64,000 nt of DNA from Mucor racemosus (lineage: Eukaryota; Mucoromycota; Mucoromycetes; Mucorales; Mucoraceae), in contig JAPEHQ010000007.1 of NCBI GenBank assembly GCA_027405735.1, positions 2,133,001 through 2,197,000 of the forward strand, written 5' to 3'. The notes under the pieces are model-generated. The model worked only from the letters and a program-made list of their open reading frames with translations, did no database searches and had not been told where the DNA came from. Of the stretch, positions 37,101 to 48,740 are shown piece after piece (position 1 is the stretch's first letter; every line of letters begins with the position of its first letter). A program made the position numbers and the translations under genes.

Positions 37101-38018
37101 ATATTCTGCTTATAAGCTTTGTAAGTCTTAGAAATAAGAGATTTTATAATACTTGAGAACTTTTTCAAGAATTTACGATGCTGTATCCACTTGATTCAAG
37201 CTTATTCCTGTAAATCTTTATACATGTTAATATTATGTGGTAGTCTACTATTTGATAATAATATAGTCTTACTTTATAATTATTGCGTTGGAAGTGATTT
37301 ACATTAAGTTTTAGTCTTACCTCCTCTCCAATATCATAAACATAAACATGGCCATCACTGAAACCTATTGCTGTCTTTTTATCCTCTTTGTCCCAAGCCA
37401 ATTTATTCAATGCTTTACTAGAACTCTAGAACCAACTTAAGCACTTACAAATGGTTCCTTGGTATTTGGATTCTAATTCCATATATTGTATTCCACCTAG
37501 TATAATACGGTATCACCTTCTACAGTATCAATACATCTTACAACCTATTGACTACAACATGCATTGAAGTGCAAAGTCTTGACATCGGATATAATAAGAA
37601 ACTCCTAGCGTACCAAGTTTAATCCAGTAATTACCAAGAACGCTTGGACCTCAATTATGACACCATGTTATTTCATCCCAGCGGTTAATCAATCAAGTAG
37701 CTATCAAATCAACATCCAAGCACATTTAGCGCAGCATTGAAACAAAGCAACTCACAAGTTCTGCAAGAACGGTTAAATTATAATTGATCCATTTCAATCC
37801 ATATATTACTATCAAACAGATCTAATGGTTCAATAGTGCCTTAAATTACATCTCAGGATCTCAATGTCAAATCAATATAAAATGTCATACTTTTATATAT
37901 AAATAAACGATATCTTGTTTTTATTATACAGTTGAAGAACCGATTCATTACTCATTCTCTTTTAATTGTATTCTTTCTTAAGTATTATTTATCAAACCTG
38001 AAAATATAGGACACTAAT
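34122..38018. mobile_element. 3.9-kb element with ~540-bp terminal inverted repeats and a captured dynein fragment
   Basis: The left repeat (34,122 to about 34,662) and right repeat (about 37,480 to 38,018) are inverted and nearly identical over the outer ~430 bp; the ends read ATTAGTGTCCTAT. The body contains, in order, blocks also found in the 9.8-13.7 kb foldback (35,045-35,285; 35,286-35,670; 35,671-35,868; 35,868-37,478), the last being the dynein-fragment module in minus orientation. No transposase gene was seen and no convincing target duplication. Long inverted ends plus a gene fragment recall Pack-MULE elements, but that label is inference. Confidence 0.75.
37310..37478 (-). pseudogene. 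Dynein intermediate chain C-terminal fragment, copy 3
   Basis: The minus strand reads ALNKLAWDKEDKKTAIGFSD then GHVYVYDIGEEV, the least damaged of the three copies, with an upstream piece of the previous exon (around 37,450-37,478, NTxEPF) broken by a 6-nt insertion (TTCTAG duplicated). It abuts the right inverted repeat of the 34-38 kb element. Confidence 0.7.
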
Positions 38019-39587
38019 GTGTAATGATCTGTAATTTTGGACTAACAACAAAGGTGGATAATATGCTTATAGATATTATTCTTGTTATTGTAAATTGGTA
38101 ATCACTGGATTGATGAAGGTTGGTGTTCTTATTTGTAATTTAGATATTTATTAATAAATAAATAAAAGTAAAGGGAGTGTAACAAGACAGATAAATCTAT
38201 AAGGGATCATATATTGATCCAAATGGTCTGATAGTTTCAAATATATACTACAGTTAAAAAAGTATCCAAAATTGAAGTTTTATTATCCCGTCCACCTGCT
38301 GGATGCTGGTTAAATTATAAAAATCAAACACCCGCTTTTGTCAAGTGTGGTCTGTGGTTTTTGGCTTCGCATACCATTTTAAATTAGAAATATCACTAAA
38401 TCAGCGAAAACCAGCATCTATGGCGATGATAACTACTGAAATTAATAAACAAACGCCTTCTCTATGCATAAGTAAAGTTGTAGTACAATATGCCTTACAT
38501 CCATTTTTCCAAAAAAAAAAAAAAAAACGTTAGATCTCAAATATTGATTTAAATAGTTGTAGGCAAATAAGTACCAGAAGGAGTACCAGAAAATTACTAA
38601 CCTTTGTTTCTTGAATGATTTGCTTTATTGGATGGTCCATGGTTAATAGTAAAGCAAAAAGTAGACAGTGTTATCTACTGGATACTTTTTAAATTTTCAA
38701 GATATATAAATTTTTGATGGAGTTATTATTGATAAAGCAATATATCATGATAAATTAATGACCTAAATAAAATGCAAACCTTAGTAGTAAAAATATTGTT
38801 GAGTATTTTCTAGACCATTATTGATAAAACGAATGCAAAACTGCATTCCATCGTCCGTATACTTGTGTATCTACATTGTTTATTATAACTTTCTTATACG
38901 AAGGGTTATTTTCGCGTCTATTCTTATTTTTTCATTTATATACGATGAATCCAAAGAATTTTTAGTCAATATTTAGCGAACAATAGTACATTTATGGGGC
39001 CATAAGTACGTTGAGAATTATTTGTAAATCATGTACATTTTTTTAATTTGCACATTTGCATGAGTTTCTTTGTAGAAACCTTATCAAAACTATCATATTT
39101 TGAAATCCTTTGAGTATTTGCTTTGTTAAGTATATGTATTTATTCAAAAAATTCGGACATTTCCTTCATTGCATTTACTCCCAGACTCTGTATACTAGTA
39201 GAGAAACATATTTGCGGAACCGCGGCAATATCAACTGCATAATTCCTGCTGCTTGTCTTGAAGTTTGCAAATTAATTACATTGCACAGGCATTGATCCAC
39301 CACAAATCTCTTATGATACAAACACATATACCAAAGCTTTATTACTGCTCGATTGATACGCTGTCTATTTAGCTTATGATGCTCAATTACTTAGCCTTTT
39401 TCGATAGATTCAACCATGCTTGTTGAGTAATGTGACGCACCAGATATGGGAACTGAAGACTGCTTACATTGATTACAAATGCCGTACCTTTTCCATGAAA
39501 AAGTCCTTATCCCACAGCCCTCTTTATTTTTTTTTCTCTCTTCTTCATTGCATATATATTCATATTATAACCCAAAACAAGTACTCG
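38019..39587. other. Intergenic upstream of exportin-1
   Basis: No gene recognised. Contains a poly(A) run at about 38,510-38,526 following a 60-codon frame with no family resemblance. The last ~100 bp (T- and CT-rich, 39,520-39,560) precede the exportin start and probably form its leader. Confidence 0.4.
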
Positions 39588-42500
39588 ATGGCAGAGGGTT
39601 TATTAGATTTCAGCAAAGAACTTGACGTTGGTCTACTCGACCAAGTCGTTATGACCTTTTTTACAGGTTCCGGCAATGATGTAAAGTATTTTAGTTGTAA
39701 TTTTTTTTCAGGCAGAAAAATTCTAAATGATATTGATATTGAAATGAAAGCAACAAATGGCACAACAATTATTGACCCAATTTCAAGATCATGAGGAAGC
39801 ATGGACCCGCGCCGATGCGATTCTTGAGAAATCTACAGTACCTCAAACAAAAGTAAGTCCCTTTTTAATGCCATAGTTACCCTCATCTTTAGACACTAAC
39901 ATGTACACTCACAGTTTATTGCCTTGCAAATTATGGAAAAATTCATACAGACACGATGGAATACTTTACAGCCTGATGGCAGAGACGGTAGGAAAATAAA
40001 AAAGTTGTACACTAGTGTAAAAGATAATCTAAACCTTGTTTATTTAGCTATCCGAAATTTTATTGTAAATGTCATTGTTAAGGTATCTTCTGACGAAGCT
40101 ACATTGAAAAAGGAACGCACTTATATTAATAAACTTAATATGGTTCTGGTTCAAGTGAGTTATTAATAATCAAATTTATGCAATTAATCAACTAAAGGAA
40201 ACCTCTATAGATATTAAAGCAAGACTGGCCTCGTAAATGGCCATCTTTCGTACCAGAAATTGTTTCTTCGAGTAAATCGAATTTGACATTATGCGAAAAC
40301 AATATGGCCATTTTGAAGCTTCTCAGCGAAGAGATCTTTGACTATTCAGCAGAACAAATGACCCAATTAAAGACATCCAACTTGCGGCAATCTATTTGCA
40401 ATGAATTTTCAGAAATCTTTAAATTATGCAAAGAAATTCTTGAAAAGGCGACCAAACCAAGCTTAATTAAAGCAACCTTGGATACACTTTTGAGATTTCT
40501 TAGTTGGATTCCTATCGGTTACATTTTTGAGACTGATCTGCTTGATTTACTTGAAAAGGTTTGTTTTCTTTTGCATGATAATTAGTGATAATTGATTCTG
40601 ACACACACACACACACACCTTGCTAGTTTTTCGAATCACAAAATTATCGCAATTCAACCCTCAAGTGTTTAACTGAAATTGGAAGTCTTTCTGTAGACAG
40701 TAATAGTCATAATCAGAAGATTATTACTTTATTTACTCGAGTCATGTCTGCAGTGTACACAATGATTCCTCCCAACACTGATATCGCTAGTGTATACGAA
40801 GACAGTAATGATGATGACCAGGAATTTGTTCAGAACTTGGCTTTGTTTCTGACTAGTTTTTTAGCTTCTCATTTAAAAATCTTGGAACAAGCTCCTGATA
40901 ACGAAACAAAAGAGGCTCTGCTGAATGCCCATTTCTATCTTATCAAAATATCTCGAGTACAAGACCGAGAGATCTTCAAAATCTGCTTAGAATACTGGGC
41001 TAAACTTGTGCAGGAATTATTCGAAGAGGGCTTTGTGCCACAAGGATATCAAGCTTCTTCTTGGAACCAAGATGCTATTAGACAAAGACATATGATCTAC
41101 AATCAAGTGCTTTCAAGTCTGCGTGTAGTCATGATTGAAAGAATGGTAAAGCCTGAAGAAGTTTTAATTGTGGAAAATGATGAAGGAGAAATTGTTCGTG
41201 AATTTGTCAAAGAAAGTGACACTATTGTTCTATACAAGAGTATGAAGGAAGTGTTGGTTTATCTGACTAATTTAGGTGTTGTTGATACAGAAGAAATCAT
41301 GACACTCAAATTACAACGTCAAATGGATGGCACAGAATGGTCCTGGCAAAATTTAAATCAATTGTGTTGGGCTATTGGATCCATCTCTGGTGCAATGACT
41401 GAAGAGATCGAGAAGCGTTTTTTGGTAAATGTCATTAGAGATTTATTGAGTCTCTGCGAAATGAAGCGGGGCAAGGACAACAAAGCCGTGGTAGCATCAA
41501 ATATTATGTATACAGTGGGTCAATATCCTCGTTTCCTGAAAGCTCATTGGAAATTCCTCAAGACTGTAGTGAATAAGTTATTTGAATTCATGCATGAATC
41601 TCATGAAGGTGTTCAAGACATGGCTTGTGATACTTTTATCAAAATTTCTCAAGAATGCAAACGCCATTTTGTTGTTCGAAGAAGTGGAGAGGATCATCCA
41701 TTTGTAATTGAAATCATTGAAGGCATTTCTCGTATAACATCAGATCTTTCTCCTCAACAAATTCATACTTTTTATGAAGCAGTTGGCTATATGATTTTAG
41801 CTGAAACTGATAAAACTGCACAAGATCAATTGATACGCATGTTTATGCAAATGCCCAATGTAGCTTGGGATCAGATCATGGAAAATTGCAAGCAAAGCAC
41901 AGATGTCTTGAACAATGCTAGTCAAATAAAAGTATTATCACATGTGCTCAAGACAAATGTGTCTGCATGTACTTCAATTGGACCTGGTTTCATTAGTCAA
42001 TTAGGCAGAATATATTCTGATCTATTGACCTTATATCGTGCTGTTGGCGTCATTGTGTTACAATCAGTTACTGATCAAGGTAATTATAATAGGTTTAATA
42101 CCGCACTAAAAAGATAACTTAAATTTAATGATTTAGGCTCTGTTGCTGTGAAAACACCCAAGGTGCGCGGATTAAGAACAATCAAGAAAGATATTCTCAG
42201 GTTGATTGATACTTTTATTGAACGTGCAACTGACTTGGCCTTTGTCGATGAGCATATGGTTAGTCCCTTTTTATATACAGTGCTATCTGATTATAAAGAT
42301 AGCGTCGATATTGCTCGAGATGCAGAAGTATTGGATGCACTAGCCACCATTGTCAAGAAATTAGGGGTAAAATACACATTACATTTGTCATTTGAATGTT
42401 ATACTAACCCGATTTTAACAAGTCCTTAATGACACCACGTATTTTATTAGTATTTGAAGCTACATTTGAGCCAACGCTCAATATGATTACAAATGATTTC

Positions 42501-43344
42501 ACAGAATTTCCCGAGAATCGAACTGGATTTTATAATTTATTGAGAGCTATTAATGCAAAATGCTTTCCAGGTATGAATTCATAGATGTCTACATATGCTT
42601 CAGCATACTCACTCACTACATTTAGCTTTATTGGAGCTCTCACCTGAGCAATTCAAGTTATTTATCGATAGCATAGTTTGGGGTTTCAAACATACCATGC
42701 GTGATATTGCGGATATTAGTCTTTCTATATGTGAAGAATTACTCGTGAATGTTCGACAAACTGATGTCGCTATTGCAGGTGCATTTTATCAATCTTATTA
42801 CTTGAGTATTCTGCAAGATATTTTCTTTGTATTAACAGATCGTGATCATAAAAGTGGTTTCAAAGGACAAACAGAAGTCTTGGCACAGTTGTTTAATTTA
42901 GTTACTAGCAACCAAATCAAGGTGCCTTTGTTTGACCCTTCACAAGTTTCTGACCCCAATATGTCCAATGCTCAATTCTTGGAGCAATATGTATCAGCCT
43001 TGCTTCAAAATGCCTTCCCACATTTACAAAGGTATATATTGAGTATTAAATTGTATAAATTCATCCATTAACTCGATTCTTCTCCATATTATAGTAATCA
43101 AATCAAGGTGTTTGTAATGGCCATGATGGAATATAACACTGCACCGCCTAAATTCAAGTTGGAAGTTCGAGATTTCCTTATTCAATTAAAAGAATTTGCT
43201 GGTGAAAATGCAGAACTTTACTTGGAAGAAAAGGAGGCTCAAATGGAAGAAAAGAGAAGACAAGAAAGAGAAAAGGCTTTACTTATTCCTGGTATGGTCA
43301 AGCCATCCGAACTGCCTGTCATGGAAGAAGATGAGGCGCTGTAA
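39588..43344 (+). CDS. CRM1: Exportin-1 (CRM1), nuclear export receptor
   Basis: Ten exons: 39588-39680, 39751-39852, 39915-39987, 40048-40154, 40211-40558, 40627-42079, 42137-42366, 42423-42570, 42626-43031, 43095-43344, giving 1069 residues, close to the 1071 of human XPO1. The start MAEGLLDFSKELDVGLLDQV matches the family N-terminus. CRM1 binds leucine-rich export signals and Ran-GTP and carries proteins and ribonucleoproteins out of the nucleus. Key stretches are the CRIME/importin-N region (INKLNMVLVQILKQDWPRKW), TEWSWQNLNQLCWAIGSISG, the export-signal groove LLSLCEMKRGKDNKAVVASN, and the C-terminal end PGMVKPSELPVMEED. The groove keeps the reactive cysteine (C518 here, equivalent to human C528), so leptomycin sensitivity is predicted. 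Intron 5 carries an (AC)9 tract near its acceptor. Confidence 0.97.
40601..40618 (+). repeat. (AC)9 microsatellite in exportin-1 intron 5
   Basis: Nine AC repeats end 8 nt before the acceptor AG at 40,625-40,626. Confidence 0.95.
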
Positions 43345-43954
43345 TTATGTTTATGCGATAAAGAAAACGAACGGATTTATGTAAATGTTGTAGCAAAAGA
43401 TAAATAAATATAAAATTATGTAGTAGTAACGCATATTTCTTAAATTACATCCTTGATATATAAGAAGTTTTTTACGATATTCTCAAAAGCCAAGAAATCC
43501 TAGTCAAGGATATTTAGTTCATTTTTAATGATTTTTGTTTCACACGAAAAGAATAAAATTTTATCAAATAATGAATGTATCTTACAGACATTAAGTTTAG
43601 TGTCGTCTCTTTTGTTTGTGCTTGTGTGTAAGACATATTAACCGTTGAAATCATATCTCCAAAACACCTATTCCTCTATAAACTAATTCCCACACGTTAC
43701 ACCCAAAATTCCCACATTCTAAATACGCCTAACGGTCTATAAATCTAATTCCCGGGAATGAAAAAGGGAACCCGATTTATAATAGTTTGAATGCAAATTG
43801 ACGACATCGAAAAAGGATAATCTCGGGTCATAGGATAACGTCCATTTAAAGCGACTAAACGATTTATTTAATTAGGACAACAATAACATTCATCAAACAG
43901 ATACGTAACATTCAAAGACATAAGGAAATTCGTTATTGTTATTAATATATATAT
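43345..43954. other. Intergenic downstream of exportin-1
   Basis: Holds the exportin-1 3' untranslated region (AATAAA-like signals near 43,402-43,412). No further gene seen. Confidence 0.4.
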
Positions 43955-44185
43955 AGTATTTTTGGCAATGTTCGTAGGCTTCTTCTTCATCTTGATCTTG
44001 CACAATTCTTGTTTGAATAGAGCGCTTGTGTTTATCATTAAATACTTCAGCTAGTAAAGATTCTTCAGGGCGTCTTTAACTAAATCAAACTGTCTATTTG
44101 ACTTGTTATAAATACTTGATCCTATACAAGTTCCCAACATTCCCAACCCAATCCATTGCCAAGACGTCTTTAAACTGACTGACAT
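43955..44185 (-). pseudogene. Possible broken small membrane-protein gene
   Basis: On the minus strand an ATG at 44,185 opens MSVSLKTSWQWIGLGMLGTC then IGSSIYNKSN, with a hydrophobic segment, and continues to FDLVKDA. One base missing near 44,066-44,076 shifts the frame to a stop, but the adjacent frame carries on as PEESLLAEVFNDKHKRSIQT and RIVQDQDEEEAYEHCQKY. Composition is consistent across the break, so this looks like one small (about 80-residue) gene with a frameshift. No intron fits. Family not recognised; a sequencing error is an alternative. Confidence 0.35.
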
Positions 44186-44273
44186 ATAATGAACGTAGTG
44201 TGGATAAAATGCATGCGTTGGTTTTCAAGTTCTTTGTTTATTGTTTGAGGATGGCAGCTTCGCCGACAGGCAA

Positions 44274-44460
44274 TTTTTTCCATTCACAAGACGATAATTC
44301 AACAGTGGTAGATTCATTGAGCTTTAGAAGTAGATCGATTTTTCTTGGGTACGTTGGCGATATGCCTGAGGTGTGGAACAGAGCCTTGCTGATTTCGATT
44401 GGGGTTTTGCTAAGCCATTCGGCTCTTTTTTTCATATATAAATGATAGTATCTCATCAAC
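44274..44460 (-). pseudogene. Fragment of a mucoromycete hypothetical-protein family
   Basis: The minus-strand frame includes TYPRKIDLLLKLNESTTVEL then SSCEWKKLPVGEAAILKQ and a stop. I recognise the pattern GRRIDLLxxxxxxELSxxEWKxxxVxxxxxxxQ from large families of uncharacterised proteins in Mucorales, where a further ~100 residues normally follow QQSKN. Here only this piece is present and no start or splice sites support a working gene. Confidence 0.45.
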
Positions 44461-46283
44461 GTCTTTGATTACAATCACTTCTTCCATTAAGCCAAGGATG
44501 ACTTTGCTTAAGCCCTTTAGTTCGAGGAGGCTGACGGTGGCACTGCGAAAAAAAACCCTCCTAACAATTTAATATGTACTAAAATATTGAAAAACAAGAA
44601 GATTTAGCTTAGGAATTATTGTGCACAAGTATTTAAAAACTCGAGATATTTGACATCTATGATTGAGTTTTTAAGCGGGGGAAAGCAAGTGTTTCACCTT
44701 TGAAGCCTTTATACTCGCTGAGAAATCAACATGAATAGAAATAAGTCTTTTGTCAATATTCTGTAGCATATCAACTATAGCCCTACATTTTTTATTTCCT
44801 GATTATCTATTGAAATGGGGGCACGCTCCAATTTTGAATATCACGATATAAAATTGAATAATTAGATATGCACATATGACTGAGCTTGAATGCAAAAAGT
44901 GTTCAAATGGAAAAAAAATCCATTATTTGCTTAATTACTCATATAAAACTTCTTCAACTGCTGGGCTGATTCTACTAAAGATGCTTGAGGGTAATGGCTC
45001 TATAGCGCACAGTTCAAATCTATTTAGTAAAATTTTTTTTCAAACAGGAAGCAGCTGCTTTCAATAAGGCTTGTTTGGCAGGTATACGTATCATATCTTC
45101 AAAACTCAGATGGGATATTCCTTCGTCTATGTCTCCCGCAATCTCATTGTAAACTAACGTATGCAACAGATATTCATTCACTTTTTATTTCATCCCAAAT
45201 TTTACTTATTTTGTCTGAAGTTAAAGTAGAATTACTGTAAGCGAAAAAGACTAAAGGAAGGGTTCCTCAAGATCAAAATTTGAAATGGTGGGTGTAACTC
45301 GAACCTTAAAACTTTAGCGTAAATAAAATGCTAGAAACAAGAATGGTTAGATTATCTTTTTTTTTTTTTTGTTTTGTTTAAATGAGGAGGGGTTTGCTCT
45401 CCTTGATATTTACAGATAATTTTCTGTTTTATGTATTTGCATGTATAGTATTTTGGAACTATTTATATAAAATAAAAATAGCGGAAAATATACCAGCGAA
45501 ATTAACGAAATTTTCGCTAATTTCGAATGAGTAATGGAAACCATGATGTAGCATTTGATGAGTATATGATATAAATCTATTTTTAACTGTATATTCAACA
45601 TATCATATTACAACCAACAATTGTACATACATTAAGTGTACATTTGAATATTGTTTAGTGTATATTCTAGACCATATACGTCAAATACCCTGCATACCAC
45701 AAGGGAAGATCTCATCTACAATTTGTAGTAAAAAAGTCACGAAGAAAAATAAGAAAAAAATTTCTACAACGTTATAAATACCAACATTGTGAGAACAGCA
45801 TATGAAATACTCTTCTTTATTCTATAAACTACTTTTTTTTTCTACAAATTCCTTATATTAAAAGTATAGGAATGAGTATTTATTATAAACACGCCACTTT
45901 TAATAATTCTTTGAATTCAAATCTCTAATTAAACAAAATCCCAGTTATATCCTTGCTATGCTAATTGATTATTATACGAATAATTTAGTCCGTTACTTGA
46001 TCAGCTTACCATTCCGGCTCCATTTCTCAAACTTTTGGTCTTGACATATTTCAACCCTAAAGCAACCCTAATTAATTAATTATTTTAACTATTTTTCTCA
46101 TCTACTTTACTTATACTTTTACATATTCAAAACTTACAAAAAACGCACTCAAAAAAATCAACGTCTGAAACATCAGATCTTTTCTTATATTCTTTACAAG
46201 GCTTCAACCCCACATTTTTATACTACCGCTAGTATCACCGCAAATTAAATTTTAAACTCCGCTTTATTAAATCACCAACCTCA
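44461..46283. other. Intergenic upstream of S-adenosylmethionine decarboxylase
   Basis: No gene recognised. A short piece near 44,815-44,840 (GGGGGCACGCTCCAATTTTGA) resembles the end of the dispersed repeat family. The last ~200 bp form an AUG-free, C/T- and A-rich leader before the start codon at 46,284. Confidence 0.4.
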
Positions 46284-47104
46284 ATGGCTTACAACTCACT
46301 TCCTCAACCTCCTGCTGCTCCTCCTCCTGTTTCAGGTACAAATTATTCAGCCGAACATGGTTGTTTTGAAGGACCAGAGAAGTTACTCGAAATTTGGTTC
46401 TCTCCTAATCCTTCTTTTGGTCGTTTCGATGGCGGCGACTCATTATCAACATCCCTTACAAATTCTGATTCTGAAGAAATGTCAGATGAATCCAATCCAG
46501 CAACTCCCAATGAATCCCAAGTTAATTTGTCATTAGGATACTCTCAAGATCTTCGTACAGTAGATCGTGCTTTATGGGATTCTATGCTCGCAACTGTCAA
46601 ATGTACAGTTCTTAGTATTGTCAGCAATGCTCATGTGGATGCTTATTTATTAAGGTAAATTTTATATACATCCCCCCCCCCTCCCCCTTTTCTCTCTCTT
46701 TAGCATTTAGGAAACATTAATTGTGTGTGGTTGCTTGCTGCTTGCCTGCTCTGTTTATCCATAACATTTTTTTTATGCAATTTTTTTTTAAAAATTACAT
46801 TTTGAACAAAAAAAAAAAATTACCAAATGTCGCTCATACCCAAACCTTCTTCCATTCTCCAGTGAGTCTTCCATGTTTGTGTTCCCACACAAGATTGTTC
46901 TCAAGACATGTGGTACTACCACTCTCCTCAAGGCTATACCTTATATTCTGGAAATTGCTAAAACTCGTTGTGGATACGAAAGTGTCTATCGTTTATTCTA
47001 TTCTAGAAAATCATTCATGTTTCCTGATAAACAATTAGGTCCTCACAGGAGTTGGGAAGAAGAGGTCAATTATTTGGATAATCATTTCGGTAAGTTTATT
47101 CATT

Positions 47105-47151
<47 letters not shown>

Positions 47152-48011
47152 CAGAGTTTTCTAATGCAAAATGTATAGACAATGGTGCGTCTTATGTCAT
47201 TGGCAATACAAATGCTGAAGAATGGTATCTCTATCTTACTTCTCCAGATATGTCTCATCATCATAATAATCTTGTTGGAAATTTGTCTGATATGAAGCAA
47301 TTGATGAAGGAAACTGAGGGTTTATCTTGGATGAGTAAATCAGTTGACGCATTTGCTCCTTGGAACAAGATGTCAACTACTTCTGAAGAGAAATCAACTA
47401 ATGCTATGGTACCTCATCATAGTAACAATAGTTTCTATAGTGCTTCTTCTGTTCACGGCTACCGTACACATGATGAAACAATCGAGATCTTGATGACCAA
47501 TTTGGACATGAAAGCCATGCAAGCCTTTTATCAACGTGATGATGAACCTAGTGGTCTCGAAGGAGGTAAACGCATTGATATGGAAACTGGTCTTGATCAA
47601 CTTTACCCAGAAGCCAATGTTGACTCTTACATGTTTGAACCTTGTGGTTATTCTTGCAACGGTTTATCCAAAGACGGCTATTACACAATTCATTGTGCTC
47701 CCGAGGAACAATGCTCCTATGCCTCCTTCGAAACTACTATTCCCGTCAAACCTGTGGATACTCCTGGAAAGAATGGTCATGGTCGTGAAGAAGCCGTTCG
47801 AAAACTTATTCGTCAAGTGATTGATATCTTTCAACCTGGATCATTTACTGTTACGTATTTTGCTTCACATCGTGATATGGATCAACAGGTAGATAATATT
47901 AGTAAACTTGTACGTACTGTCGACCAGTTTGGTGGGTACAGACGTAAAGATAAAATCCTTCATGAATTTGAAGGTTATGACCTTATTTTTGGTCATTTTA
48001 CAAGACTTTAA
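46284..48011 (+). CDS. SPE2: S-adenosylmethionine decarboxylase proenzyme
   Basis: Three exons: 46284-46654, 46863-47089, 47155-48011, giving 484 residues. The enzyme makes decarboxylated AdoMet, the aminopropyl donor for spermidine and spermine. The pyruvoyl site is intact: exon 1 and 2 join to read [20 protein letters not shown], so self-cleavage should occur between E125 and S126. Other family blocks are [26 protein letters not shown] text ([15 protein letters not shown]), [28 protein letters not shown] and SYASFETT. The chain is longer than usual (human 334, yeast 396): about 55 extra N-terminal residues (Pro-rich, then Ser/Asp/Glu-rich) and a Ser/His-rich insert after [16 protein letters not shown]. 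Intron 1 (208 nt) carries a poly-C/CT tract; intron 2 (65 nt) is mostly (GA)21. No upstream ORF was found in the ~200-nt leader. Confidence 0.95.
47108..47149 (+). repeat. (GA)21 microsatellite in SAMDC intron 2
   Basis: Forty-two bases of perfect GA repeat fill most of the 65-nt intron and end 5 nt before the acceptor CAG (47,152-47,154). Length changes here would alter intron size but not the protein. Confidence 0.95.
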
Positions 48012-48740
48012 AATCAAGCAAAAGATGTCATGTTTGAACATCTTTTTTTTCTTTTATAAACTCTCATACTTTATGATGATCTGTTTTTTTCCATTTATTA
48101 TTCAAATATATATTAGCAAATAAAGTCTTTTTTCTATAAATCAATTTCCTGATTGTAGCCATTGAAGCTTTACTGCTCAGTCGTTATATCACTTCCCAAA
48201 CAACTAATATAAATATATTGCAAAGCAAAAATTGAAGCGTTAAACTTGAGCTGTTTGGCAATGCTTACCATTAAGTTAATAGTGAACTTTGTTGATGCAA
48301 CTGGAAAAATTCTCAAGAGCAATATATATTCTCTGTAGGAATTCAGCCATTCACAACAATAATGTAAATAAGTTACAAATTTACCCACATAAAAATCAAA
48401 GTTATGGTATCATACAATTGCTCGAGGTCGATCATATCATAACAATAAGCAAAACATCAATAAACAACCTTATATTTAGGGAACTGTGTAACAAAATGCT
48501 TATGTTTCACTAAAATTGGCGTATATCATTATTTCAAAGGAATTATTGTTTATTTTTAACAACATCAAACACTTGAATCCTGTAGGGATTCATATATATA
48601 CATTTTTAAAAGTAGAAATAATCGAATTAGGCCCATGCGCTGTCTTTCATGCCTCAATAGATTCATGTATAAGCACAATTTATTATTGAAGGGGTACAAG
48701 ATATCAAATATTTTATCCAATTTACCAGCTTCACAAGTTA
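48012..48740. other. Intergenic between convergent genes
   Basis: 3' regions of S-adenosylmethionine decarboxylase (plus) and of the small minus-strand gene. No other feature recognised. Confidence 0.4.

Noticed and set aside
34100..38040. Target-site duplication for the 540-bp inverted-repeat element
   Set aside because: Bases just outside ATTAGTGTCC at the two ends do not match over 5 or more positions.
38345..38533. 62-codon frame ending in a poly(A) run
   Set aside because: Considered as a 3' end of a dead LINE; no reverse transcriptase or zinc-knuckle motif and no target duplication.
46721..47038. 105-codon frame inside the S-adenosylmethionine decarboxylase gene
   Set aside because: It overlaps intron 1 and exon 2 in the wrong frame; the exon frame carries [10 protein letters not shown].
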